Assembly (NCBI GenBank): GCA_963853835.1
Contig: OY970822.1
Location: forward strand, 49,626,404-49,690,403
Origin: Calendula officinalis
Taxonomy: Eukaryota; Streptophyta; Magnoliopsida; Asterales; Asteraceae
Direction: 5' to 3'
Length of the DNA: 64,000 nt
Made by a program: the position numbers and the translations under genes. Shown piece after piece: positions 22,464 through 33,417 of the stretch. The notes under the pieces were generated by a model. That model saw only the letters and a list, made by a program, of their open reading frames with translations. It did no database searches and was not told where the DNA came from. Numbering within the stretch: the stretch's first letter is position 1; each line of letters begins with the position of its first letter.

Positions 22464-23703
22464 TCTTACTACTATATAAAGCATTTAGGCCTACCCCATT
22501 AGGCAAGTTTAAGGAGCTCCTTAAACTTGATTTTAAGGACTTTTCCACTTTTGTTAGTTAGTTCTCTACCTTAAAAAAAAATCGCGGCTAATAAGATTCG
22601 AACCCAAGACCTCTCCTAACTTATCACTATGTGTTAACCACTTGTTATACATTACACTTTGGTAACACCACCCACACTTAGGTGGTGTTTGTTTTTTGTC
22701 AAAAGATCTTTTTGGGGTCTTATGTCTGCAGGCGGGAAGACATTTTGGAAAAAGAGCATTTGTTTTTTGGAAGTCGGAAGATGAGAAAAAGTCTTTTTGA
22801 GGTCTTTTGTGGGAAGACTTGGATCATAGTCTTCCAAGTTTGGAAGACATTTTACTTAAACATAAAAAAAGAGTTTATTCATCACCACTATCACTACCAC
22901 CCATACCGCCGCCGCCACCACCACTACCAATATCCACCACCACCTGCCACCACCACCGCCACCGCCGCCACCACCACCACCCGCCACCACATACCGCCAC
23001 CACCTGCCACCGCATATTGCCGCTACCACCACCACCTACCACCACCACTACCACCTACCGCCACCACCACCCACCACCATTTACCGTCGCCGCCGCCACC
23101 ACCACCACAACCACCTACCTCCACCACCACCGACACCACCACTTATCGCCGCCGCCACCATCACCCACCACCATATACCGTCGCCGCCGCCACCACCACC
23201 ACAACCACCTACCTCCACCACCACCGACACCACCACCTATCGCCGCCGCCACCATCACCCACCACCACCAACCTCCACAACCGCCACCACCACCACCCAC
23301 CACCACCTACCTCCACAACCACCACCACCCCTCCCACCACCACTAATACCGTCGCTAAAAAAATATTCAGTCTGCAGACATTGAAAAACAAACAGTCTTT
23401 GTCATAGAGACTGCAGACATTTGGTCCACATCTTCTCTGCAGACGTGGTCCGCAGACTACAGACATTTTTCCTCTTCAAAAACAAACAGCACCTTAGTAA
23501 CAAAAGTCTGTTACTCGAAAACCATTTTACCCGATAACATTAAATATACGACGCTGTAAATCATCAACTTTTACCAAAATCCACATTTCCGTTTAATTAT
23601 TTATTTCTAGCAACAATTATTACCGTGTAAACGAACAATACTTGCTCGCCACGAAATATGGTTTCTGGGTATCCGCCGCCGCATTGCGCGGGTACCCTGC
23701 TAG
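22464..23703 (+). mobile_element. Helitron with a CCACCA-rich body
   Basis: 5' TCTTACTACTATATAAAGCA after an A. 3' hairpin gccgccgcattgcgcggg, then CTAG followed by T. At 22685-22860 and 23380-23500 'cttttt..gtcttatgtctgcag' and 'ctgcagaca' words form an inverted pair around the CCACCA tract, so a second element may be nested here. No Rep/helicase frame, so it is non-autonomous. Confidence 0.65.
22880..23345. repeat. CCACCA/CCGCCG low-complexity tract
   Basis: About 460 bp of cytosine-rich trinucleotides. A 112-bp section (caccatttaccgtcgcc and caccatataccgtcgcc) is directly repeated. All six frames stay partly open because stop codons cannot occur in such sequence; none is a believable protein. 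Confidence 0.9.
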
Positions 23704-23728
23704 TAAATATATTAAGTAAGCAAGAAAC

Positions 23729-25400
23729 TGATAAGAATATGCTTCTTATCAATAACACAAGCAGAATCAATAGAACAGTAGTATTCCCTCAATTCGAGAA
23801 GAAGGGTGTCTCCAAGAGATAATTTCTCAATTCATTTTCATTCATAAAAGATACCTTTTCTTACAAGACAAAGGGGTATAAATACCACTAAGGAAAGGGA
23901 GGGAGTAGGCTGCCAGCTCATAGGCAAGGACACGGCCTCTCCCACTATCTGACATTTGATAATGCTCCCACTAAAAATGACTACTAGGAATATTCTTACT
24001 TAGACATAAATGAAAATAACAATAAGTAATTAATAATTAACTAATGGCATAATACTTAATTAGCTGCTTGTTTCTACCATTGATGGTTCTTATCAATACC
24101 GGCGTCCCAAACTTTCACCTTGTCCTCAAGGTGGAAATCGAGAAATTGCATTTTTGGTTTCGTTAGTCTCCTCTGTTTCCTTCCCAAACTCGTGAACCTC
24201 GTCGTCCTCAATCAAGATTACGTTGATCTGGACTTTGCACCGATGATTTTTATGCCATTTTTCATCATATTTGTAGCACAAGCCTCGCGAACGTTTTTCA
24301 TGGATTTGAGCCCTCGGTTAAGGGGCGATCCTCTCCCGTATACCGTCAGAAGTAATTGTCCGCTCGAGGTGTGGTTGCGTTAGGGGCAAATGGCGTAGGC
24401 GTTCCCGTTGTTTTGAAGTCGGACTGAAAATTTGTTTGTGGATTCGGAAAAGCAAACCCACTGGACTCGAGGGCCTTGTTTTTCTCCTCGATCTGCTGGG
24501 CCAACTCCATTGCTCGGCCCAAATCTTTAGGGGCCCACATCCTTAATTCGTTTTTGATGTTGGGCTTCAGCCCTTTAAGGAAACAAGCTCAGGCAACCCG
24601 ATCCGTTACCCCCTCTAACGGAGCAGCTAATTCCACAAACCGCCGTATGTAATCCTCGGTGTTGCCGGATTGTTCCAGCGATGACCACTGCTCGTACAAA
24701 TCGCCACCATGAATTGACCGGAATTTCTCTAGGAACAGACTTTTCATTTCTTCCCAAGTGGTTATCGGTTGTTGTCGATTCGACCAGCTGAACCACGACA
24801 AGGCGTCGCCGCTCAAACTCAGAACTGCAGCTTCAATTTTCTTCATTAATCAATTGATAAATGGCGAAATAACGCTCAGCCTGCAATATCCAACCATCTG
24901 GGTCACTTCCGACAAAAGAGGGCATATCGATTTTTCTGGTTCGATATTCGAATCGACCCCGTCCCTGCTCTCTTTCTTGAAAATTGGTGTCAAATGACCC
25001 GAAGACGAAATATGGTGGTGGTTGGTGAAAGGTGCTATGGCTGGGTTTCCCGGAGTTGAAAATCGGCGGTGGCGGTGGCATTGCTCCTTTGTTTCGAGCG
25101 CCGGAATCACCCGACGGTATGAGTATCCCGGAATTGGGAGTTTCTGCTCCTCCCCTTCCTTGTGGTTTGCCGACCATGTTCATCTCCAATAGCTTGTTCA
25201 TTGCTGAAGATAGTTCATCCATTTTGTGCTTCACATATTCTAGGTCGGTACCCTGATTCTGAATCTGAGTACCCATGCTTTGAATCTGTTCTTGCATAAG
25301 AGCCAGATTCTCTTATACAGCTTCAATCCGTTTTCCAGTAGCCCCGTCTTTGTTGGTAGCTCCTATGGTGTGCTCTGATACCAACCGATAAGAATATGCT
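23729..25400 (-). mobile_element. Ty3/Gypsy remnant: 3' LTR, pol tail, gag, PBS
   Basis: Minus strand. A 226-bp LTR (23729-23954, TGATAAGAAT..TATCTGACA in plus reading) is preceded in element order by a purine-rich gtgggagcatta. 24130-24067 encodes LEDKVKVWDAGI.., the kind of end seen in Gypsy pol. 25300-24350 is a gag. The primer-binding site ttggtatcagagca (complement of initiator Met tRNA) lies at 25370-25385, with only about 15 bp of the 5' LTR left. Protease, RT and integrase are missing. At about 25400 it is joined to a Copia gag. Confidence 0.8.
24350..25360 (-). pseudogene. Gypsy gag, broken
   Basis: The frame from 25297 reads MQEQIQSMGTQIQNQGTDLE (coiled coil), then PPPYFVFGSFDTNF, FEYRTRKIDMPSFVGSDPDG and ERYFAIYQLINEE, ending in a stop at 24833. 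It continues in another frame, KKIEAAVLSLSGDALSWFSW and EEMKSLFLEKF, with a stop at 24589, then LGRAMELAQQIEEKN. This is the retrotransposon gag domain (capsid) of Ty3/Gypsy elements. At least one frameshift and one stop break it. Confidence 0.8.
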
Positions 25401-25601
25401 TTCTCCAGTTTTAAAGATGACAGGATTATGACTGAGGAAGTGTGGAACATAAGGACCAACTTCAAGAATGCTAGGAGCAAGTTTGTGCTGGTGTTTGGCA
25501 AATCCCACAAATCTCACTTTCCACATTCCAAAGTCATCATCTGTGAAAACTGGAGCATTTGATTTTGAACCTAGGTTCAGTTTAAAGATCACATCACTCA
25601 T
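25401..25601 (-). pseudogene. Copia gag start, truncated at a Gypsy junction
   Basis: MSDVIFKLNLGSKSNAPVFT..FGMWKVRFVGFAKHQHKL matches the gag at 39748 almost residue for residue, then breaks off at about 25401 in the Gypsy LTR remnant. It follows, in element order, the LTR at 25663 and a degenerate primer site, so it belongs to a second Copia copy lying to the left of the full one. Confidence 0.85.
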
Positions 25602-25662
25602 TTTGATCAGTAAGTGAGCAGATCAACAATTATGAATTAATTGTCCCTGCTTTGATGCCAAT

Positions 25663-27652
25663 TGTTAGTTCCGTAATAGATGGAATATAACACCTATACG
25701 TTTTCACTGACCAATTTAAATTTATGGAGACACTCAACACTTTTTAAACTTTTCTTTATTAATCAATAATTGATACAATAAAGATGCAAGCAGTTTGCGG
25801 AATAGCTAAGAACAAATACTAACTAAACTGCTTGCATGTGATAGACAACAATAAATATTATCTAAGACAAGTTTATGATCAACAAATGATCAAGCACAAG
25901 ACCAGACACTTTCGTTGTACAGATTCAATTCTCGAATCAGACAACTAGAGTTAACTGGTGGTTTACACTCTGCTCAAGGGAATAGAGTTCTGGGATAAAT
26001 CTAGCAGCGTGTAAACTTGTTGGGTGCACACCGGAATCAATCGTCTAAGTCCTCAATTTATATCATTGGGAAACGTAGCGCCAAAGGAATGATCGATCGA
26101 TTCCACGTGTGAGAATTCCGTTGGTGCATATGATATTTCATGGGATGCGCACGACTAAGGAATTCTGACAGTACTTTCTGTCGTCTTGTGATCGCTGATA
26201 TCTTCTAGAAGATTTGCAAGATATTCCCATAATCAGCGATGCACAAACTTGTGCGTTACTTGTGTCTTTCTGTGACGCTGAAGCTTCCAGCCTATATACA
26301 CTTCTAGCACTCATGAGTCTTCGGATACTCATGCTTTTTCAGATGGCCTTCGGCTCCAGCGTGAAGGGTTTCACTCGCATATAGTGACACTGATCGACCC
26401 ATAGGACCGACCTCTTGTTTACTTGGTTCGAACCATACTGACCAAGAACATGAAGTTGTTCTTGACCGGTTAAAACCAACTAGCTGATTTAATCCCTAAA
26501 AGCGGAAGTGGGGTTAAACCTAATCCTTAAACCCTAAAGGATTGGGATATTGGAAATCTAGATTAGATTAACCAGAAAGAAACCTTGTACGAAGAACTCG
26601 AACACACACATTGCTTGTGTGGTTCGTTCGACCATCAACCAAAGAACCCTAGGGTTCTTTGGTCGAACTCGTCCAAGAGGGGAGAAGGGAGAAAAGGGTT
26701 TCCCAAAACATACCTTGTTGTTTGCTTAAGATAGATCCACTGATGATGAACAAATCGAGCGATCTTCTAGTTGATCTAAGCAATGAACTTGTTCTTCAAT
26801 ACTTGAAGAACACGAAGAACACAAAGAACACAAAGAACACAAAGCTTGTGTCTTGGTGATGTTCGGCTGATTGAATGGAGAGGGGAAGGGAGTGAATTCG
26901 TGTGGTGGTGTAAGGTGTTTTAGGGTTACCCTAAGCCTCTTATTTATATACAAATAAGTGACGCTTAGAACCCTTCTAGTTTAATTAATATTAGATCTTT
27001 AATTAAACTTCCTTTTATCATTCCCATCCCTTATAGTTTAACTAGTTTATTATTGTTGTACTTAACTATTAAATGTCTAGTATTAATACACTAATAATTC
27101 GGTACCCATATACACGAATTATATACTTGTATTTATACATCCAATAATTAATTATATAATAACCTTTATATAATTTATACAACAATATTATCCAATTACT
27201 ATATGATTTAATAGCTTTACATCATATCATGGATAGTCTATAATTAACACATTGTATATTTTACTCAACTAGTAAATGTACAAACACTTGTATTAATTAG
27301 TTAGTTAAACTAATCTAGTAATAAGTTAAACTTAACTTAATACTTTAACTGATTTATAATGACTATTATGAATCATTCCTCTTCGTAGTATCATTGCTTA
27401 TCTTGCTCGTATTACATGCACTCACCGGTGTGACCCTTAAGTGTTTCGTAGGCATGGATATATCATCATAGGTTGACTAACTGTGCACATAAATCCTTCA
27501 CAGCGACCTTCACTGAGAGTTTTTCTTAGAGAAGTTTATGTTCAATGGTTCAGCGTTTTGTCCATTACGCTGAACCTGTTACACTATTCGTTTTGTTGAT
27601 CAATATCCGATTCCGCACGGGGAACTGATCGTTGTTTCAGATAGTGATCAGA
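25663..27652 (-). repeat. Copia LTR shared by copy A (3') and copy B (5')
   Basis: In plus reading it begins TGTTAGTTCCGTAATAG, matches the LTR at 39809-40801 closely, and is interrupted by a solo LTR (26362-27500). It stops matching after 'gatagtgatcaga' near 27652, so about 150 bp of its outer end are missing. Without the insertion it is about 846 bp, against 993 bp for the complete LTR. Confidence 0.85.
26362..27500. mobile_element. Solo LTR inserted in the Copia LTR
   Basis: TGAAGGGTTTCAC..AAATCCTTCA starts TG, ends CA, with inverted ends tgaagg/ccttca. It is flanked by perfect 5-bp copies cagcg (26357-26361, 27501-27505). 1139 bp, family unknown. Inside are a 9-bp tandem run (aagaacaca, 26806-26850) and a palindrome aaagaaccctagggttcttt. 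No internal region or second LTR, so it is the product of LTR-LTR recombination. Confidence 0.85.
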
Positions 27653-27703
27653 CAATTGTTTTTGAAAACTAAAACATCACTTAACATCATCTGAGAGTCA
27701 CCA

Positions 27704-28519
27704 TCATTCTTTTCTCCGTTTCTGACTCCTTGGCTCAGACGTCTGTTCTCCTTTCTCCTTTGCTTTCAGATGCTCTGCCTCAGACGCATTCATTTTCCTT
27801 GCAATCATCCTTGCTTTTTCTTCGATCGGGACACCTGGTCCTTTTCTTTTCTTCATTTTGGGTTTAGGAGGAGCAGCATGACCCTTTCCTTTATCAAGGG
27901 AGGAAGGATTAGCATCTGATTTGGGACTAAGAAGAACGTTTTCTCCAAGTGAGACAGACATGCGGGCGGTGTTCTTTGGAAGGATTGATATGCCTGAATG
28001 AACGGATGGAGTTTTGGAGACACTTTTTACAACTTTGTTAATGAGAGGAGTTAGGTGAATGCTCTCATCATCACTATCTGAATAGGAGACAAGCTTCTTA
28101 GATGTTGATTCTCCAGCTCTTTCATTCCTTTGATGAGAAGCTCCGACCGGTTCACAAACGACCTTCTCCGGAGCTCCTTGCTGAGGCTCTGTGTTCTCCC
28201 CCTGAAAATGGGAAGTAAAGTGGGCACCGACGGAGACATTTTCATGCACAACAGGTGACTCAGCAGAACGATTTTGAAACAACTTGGTAAGGATATCAAA
28301 CTTGGAATGAAGTGTACTGACAGATGCAAGTAAGGCTGTCTGATTAGCACTGATGTTGTTGACAGCAGACTCAAGTGCTGTTATCCTATCAGAATGGTCA
28401 GAAACTGCATCGTATGTAGTTTGCAAGTTCTTTATTAAAATTGCTTGATATTTGTTTAGAGCCCTCTTTGTTTTGTTGAGAAATCTGATGTTGGCATTGA
28501 TTGTTCCACAAGAGTTCAT
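27704..28519 (-). CDS. Copia extra ORF, second part (coiled coil, basic tail)
   Basis: 271 residues: a coiled-coil-like stretch (ISANQTALLASVSTLHSKFD), then a Ser/Glu-rich middle and a Lys/Arg-rich tail (PKPKMKKRKGPGVPIEEKAR, EPRSQKRRKE). It lies between RNase H and the 3' LTR and is probably the C-terminal half of the protein that begins at 29862. Copy C has a homologous but broken version (44279-45498). Not recognised as a known enzyme. Plant authors have called such ORFs envelope-like, but no membrane segment is seen here. Confidence 0.6.
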   Translation of the reverse strand: MNSCGTINANIRFLNKTKRALNKYQAILIKNLQTTYDAVSDHSDRITALESAVNNISANQTALLASVSTLHSKFDILTKLFQNRSAESPVVHENVSVGAHFTSHFQGENTEPQQGAPEKVVCEPVGASHQRNERAGESTSKKLVSYSDSDDESIHLTPLINKVVKSVSKTPSVHSGISILPKNTARMSVSLGENVLLSPKSDANPSSLDKGKGHAAPPKPKMKKRKGPGVPIEEKARMIARKMNASEAEHLKAKEKGEQTSEPRSQKRRKE

Positions 28520-28734
28520 AATAGTACCACAACGTCTGAATGTTTTTAGAATTGTTTTTCTTTTACGTGTCCTAGAGCTTTCAGGAACGTCAGTGGGAGT
28601 TGATTTTGGAACTTTTGGAGAATTTGCAGTGGGAGATTCAACCGAGCGTTCAACGGAGTTTCTATCAGCAACTGGATATTTTTCAGATGTTGGTGGAGGA
28701 GATTGTGAGGCTTCATTGTTTTATTGGGTCTCAT

Positions 28735-29862
28735 TCATGTTTTCATCACTTTCTTCCATATCCAGGGGATCAGCGAGCGACCAGCCTTTGCCTGACCCGG
28801 GCAAAGGTTGATGATTTCTGGTTGTTGAGTTTCTAAACGAGTAACGTTGTGTCTGTGGAGCTGGATGGAGTGATCGAGCGGAGGATTTCTTATGAGGTGG
28901 AGAGTGGTGGGAGCTATGTTGTTGAGAGTCGGAAGGGTTTGTGTGGGAGGCACTATTTTTTGAGCCAGGTGCCTTTTCTCTAGGATGACTAGGTTGGGGG
29001 GGGGGAGCTGATAAACATTAACATACCTAGAGGAAGATGGGGAGCCTCTTCCCTTCCTTGACTCGTGAAGTTTGAATCTCCCACTACACCCGATATGAAA
29101 TGAGGCCCAACGTTTGCATAGAAAACTTCTTCTCCTAGAGATTGTAAGAACATCATACACAGAAAGCGAGGAAAAGGGACCAGACCTCCCCTTTTCGGAG
29201 CACTGACTTTTTGATGCAGCTGTAAGAAGACGCGAGAGCCGAGAGGCATAGTCGATCCGTGTATCTGTAAATAGAGCAGATCCTAAGATAAAAGCATGGT
29301 CGGAAACAGCATCAAATCCCCCTGTTTTACTGGTTAAGCATTGTGAGACCGTCATGAAAAATGTAGACCATAGGGGACCCATTTTACTTCTCGATACACC
29401 TGCTGAAAACAACCCTCGGTATTTGATGTATGGAAGAACTATCGCTCTGGGTTCTTCACTTTCAGGAAGATCATCAAAGTCTTGGTTCGGCTCAAGATAA
29501 TCTAGTTTGGTTGCCATTCGAAAGTAGTCAAGATCGAAGGATACCTGATGTCGGCCTTGCATAATTGTTCTGGAGATGGAGGCTTTTCCATTTGTATATG
29601 AGGTTGTGCATGTATACCAAAACTCAAGGAGCATGCTTTTAGACAGTGGAACGTCATAATGAAGTGCTTCCTTGAGAGGTTGATTGCGGAAGAAGCTGAC
29701 CAGTGCTTGAAACTCTGGTTTTAATTTACCTCTCGGAATTAGGTTGCAGCGAGAATTGTTTTTGGTATAATACAGATCTGTATAATGGCCACATACTGCA
29801 GGAGCTGGTTTGATTTTAGCAGGTAAAGATGTGTTGAATGGGATTTTAGACGACGAAGCCAT
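28735..29862 (-). pseudogene. Copia extra ORF, first part, frameshifted
   Basis: Starts MASSSKIPFNTSLPAKIKPA and runs well through LKPEFQALVSFFRNQPLKEA, FDLDYFRMATKLDYLEP, MGPLWSTFFMTVSQCLTSKT and DTRIDYASRLSRLL (to about 29220). After that the neighbouring frame carries the conserved sequence (LVPFPRFLCMMFLQSLGEEV, GVVGDSNFTSQ), which copy C also has (LIPFPRFMCMIFLHSLGEQE). A single frameshift near 29200-29230 therefore separates the halves. Function unknown. Confidence 0.7.
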
Positions 29863-30218
29863 GACGAAATTGATTTGCAGAAAGGGTTTGAAGATGAACG
29901 TGTAGAGGTAATTTGGGGGAAAAAGAGAGGGTGAGTAAAGTGTGTATCAGAGCGGAGAGATTTTGCGATCAAGGGTTGAATGTGAAGTGGTGAAGAATCT
30001 AACGGTTGGGTTGAGTGTAGGGTAGACGTGATGATAGAGGTCAATCAAACGTCAGAGATAAACTGGCGGGAAAAGACATCTTAGTGGCATCATTAATTAG
30101 ATACCAGAGATGAGGTCTTATGAGACAATGCCACGTGAATATGAGCTGATGGCTCATAGTTATCAGATGGTGCTGAGGAGTCTTCAGAGAGTACCGCAGT
30201 CGTCGATCTGAGAATTAT

Positions 30219-30256
30219 TTTTTTTGGGTTTTTTTTTTTTTTTTTTTTTTTTTGAG
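30219..30256. repeat. Poly(T) run at the pol/extra-ORF border
   Basis: Eight T, GGG, then 26 or so T. On the coding strand it is a long A-run just after the RNase H end (TKTLDETRL), adding an artificial Lys tail to the frame. Confidence 0.9.
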
Positions 30257-30622
30257 TCTGGTTTCATCCAACGTTTTTGTGAAGGGATCAGCTAGTTGAT
30301 GTTCGGTGGGAATGAAATGGACTTCAACATCACCTTTCACAACATGATCTCGAATGAAGTGATATCGGACATCGATGTGTTTTGTTCGAGAATGAAAAAC
30401 CGGATTATTGGTGATTGCTATAGCACTAGTGTTATCACAATAGACTGGAACCTTTTCGTAATGTTGATCGAAGTCTGAGAGTTGATTCTTCATCCAGAGA
30501 ACTTGAGCAACACATGCTCCAGCAGCAATGTATCCAGCTTCACAAGTGGAGGTTGAAACAGAGGATTGTTTCTTGCTTGACCAGCTTATCAGTTTTCTTC
30601 CTAAAAACTGACACCCACCACT
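30257..30622 (-). pseudogene. Copia RNase H, part downstream of the inserted LTR
   Basis: Encodes ..STSTCEAGYIAAGACVAQVL.., WMKNQLSDFDQHYEKVPVYC, DNTSAIAITNNPVFHSRTKH and EHQLADPFTKTLDETRL, the usual end of Copia RNase H. Its upstream half (GYSDADYAGCNLDRKSTSG) is at about 35525-35456, on the other side of the 4.8-kb insertion. Confidence 0.9.
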
Positions 30623-33417
30623 TGTAACGCCCTGAATTTAATAAGTAATTAACTATTAATTTTTTTTAAGTAAATTACGTTATTCTTTAAATCTTCTATG
30701 TGATTAAGTGCTTAACCGAGATTTTGAGATTTCGTGATTATGTGTACATTTAATTGAGATGATTAAATGCGAGACGTTTCGAATAAATATCTAGAGCGTT
30801 ATTTATATTACTTTCGTGTGATGAGACAATAACGTTTAATTAATTGGGTGTGTAAAGTCATTAACTAAACGTCAAATCCCGAGCTTTTAGTTGCAATGAG
30901 TTTTATGTCGGGTGTAGAGATTTTGAGGTCGGCCAAGGGCCCGGACCGAACCAGTTAAATTGTTCCTTTCTTATATTCGGTTCTAAGCTATTATTTTTAT
31001 TAGCCCATATAATTAAGTTGCTTGTGGTCTTGTACAATAAATAATTAGTCCCCTAATCTCTTTAACTATTGATCAATCCTCTTGTTCGTTTTTTTTTTGG
31101 GGCTATATTCGGTACAAGAAAAGGAATGGCAGACCCTTGTGATCCATACGGTATTCAAGCCCAATCCCAATTAAGCCTTAACCCATAGTTGACGATACTT
31201 AAATCCCAAGTTTACTCTAATCCCTAATTTTGTTCCATTCATCCCTGTGCAATCTCGGCCGCAAGCTTGGGCTCTCCCCTGGTCGTTTTGCTCGATCAAT
31301 CATTTCCCCAAGCTGTGTTCATGATCAAGTGGGATCTGAATGTGTGGACGGTGATAGAGGAAGTGCTTTTTGTTCTTTTTTTTTTAAAAAAACTTCCGGT
31401 GACGGTGGGGATAATAATAGGAGGCAGCCAAAGAATTTGTGATGTCATTAAGATGTGGAAATTCTTTTCATTATCTTTGTCGGTAGTGCTGGTGGATTAA
31501 AAAGCCAATCGATATTTGAAAATTTCTTTTGTTCCTTGTTTATTGCGACGTGAGGATCAAAGAAGTAATGGGATTTAATTTGAGTAGCCAATCAGAATTG
31601 GGTGGTTTTATTGAAGTCGGGTGTATGTCTTGATTTTGGTGAGCATGTGGCGAAGAATCAAGAAGAGAATCGGAAGCAGGTGGATTTAATTAACCAAGTT
31701 AGCAGGCACGTCAATTAATTTAACCTAGCAAGTAGGCTGCTGAATTAATTTAAGCTAGCAAGCAAGCAAGTAAGTTTATGCGTTTTCTTAATCGTTTATT
31801 AGTTTTCGTTTCTGCTCCAAGACAAGCTTGAAGAACTCATTTACATGATATTCCTTGAAGTCTTGGTAGATTTTCGAGTGGTTCATGTCGGTTTTATCTT
31901 TAAATTGCGATTTGTTTGATTGTTATACCGGGAATTTGCTTGTTGTTGTTTCTATAGTCAAACCGTTTTGTCCATTTTTCCTCGTGAGTTATGGTTCGGG
32001 TTCTGACCACTGATTTTTAGTCTGAGTTTAGAGGTTGGGTCGTGTCGGTTTTGGTTTGGGTAAAATACGTTTGATGATTGGCTAGATGTTTTCACCGAAC
32101 CTTGGGTTTCTTGGGTTCCTTAAACCAAAAAGATTATATAATAATGAGCTAGATTAATCATAAACATGTTTCTGAATTAAAAATGAGTTTTGGGGCTGTC
32201 AGGTGCCTCGGGAATAGACTGGTTGATGTCGGGATTTAAAACGGGTTCTATTTTAATATGCTGAATTTTAACAGAATCTGTTTGCTGACTTCGGGACTGT
32301 TTTTTCCACACTTAAAATACGTTTTTGGATTTTTGGCCTGTGCTGATCTCTAGGTTTCTGAGACCTCTTTCCAACGACGCTGACGGCTCGTTGATCTGAT
32401 TCACGGTTTAAAAGTTATTGCTGTTTTAGTAAACCTTCGCTGGATAGTTTTCGGTTCAGCTATTCTGTCTCGTGAGCCTGTTTTGAGCCTTTTCCGTTTG
32501 GATCTAGCTTTCGAAGTCTTCTGTAAAATTGTATTCCTCTGAGTCATTTAACTACTGTAAAAGTTTGAATAATATCTAGTGAGCGGTTTGAGAGTTATAG
32601 CCGTTCCCGCGAAAGTGCTGAGTGCTGTTTAGTTTCTGCTGAAACAACCTTTGAGTCTAATCCTAACCCTAGCTTCCTTGTACATTGTAGGACCTTTTAG
32701 GACCGGTTAGAGACGCTCTTGAGTACCGAGGATATATAGGAGCTTACGGTTATTCGAGGTGGGTAATCTCACTATAAACTTGTACTTACTTTCGATTCAT
32801 GATTTTGTGCTATGTGTTGTGAATTGTCTTGTTGATTGAGCTTGAGTATTGATTGGGTGATTTATTTGAGTTATCTGTGATTTGAGTTATCTGTGATTTG
32901 AGTTGTCTGGAGCCTGAGTTATCTGAGTTTTGAGTTCTTGAGTTAAAACATTAAACATAATATACTTGAGTTGTCTTGGCACCGAAGAGTACTGGTGGCA
33001 GACGTTTTGACTCAACAACGAAGAGTACAGGTGTTGAGCCTTGAGTTGTGTGAGGCGGGTCGAGGTTGATCTCTCATCCCAAGTCACACAAGCGCGCTAT
33101 ATAAATTTAAAATCTGAGAAAATAAACTTGAGTAATTGAGAATTGAGTAGAGTCTCTAGGGATCACTTATGTGGCTTGAGTTGTTTGTAATTATTTGGTT
33201 ATTTTGATATTATTCACTTAACGGTGGCTGACCCCAATCACTCCCCCATTCTACAGGTACTAGCAAGGGAAAAGAGAAGGTCAATGGTTAATGAGTTGCG
33301 TTTCTATTTTTTGTATTTATGGATTTGGATTAAAACATTTATTTCGAGTCAAACATGTTTTGTTTTAAAGCCTTTTATTATTCCGCATTTAAACCACGAG
33401 ATGGTTTTATATTTTTA

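Noticed and set aside
22682..23407. Pro/Thr/His-rich ORFs of 241 and 179 residues
   Set aside because: They are translations of CCACCA repeats inside a Helitron, with no start context or conserved sequence.
26138..26332. Short conserved minus ORFs recurring in every Copia LTR (also 40204-40479, 50526-50789)
   Set aside because: They repeat because the LTR repeats; the frames differ in length and stops, and LTR sequence is not expected to code.
27704..29862. Calling the extra ORF a retroviral envelope
   Set aside because: No signal peptide, transmembrane segment or glycosylation-rich ectodomain is visible, so only the neutral name 'extra ORF' is used.
31230..31500. ORFs of 70-77 residues in the Gypsy solo LTR
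   Set aside because: No similarity to gag or other proteins and they overlap in frames; LTR sequence.
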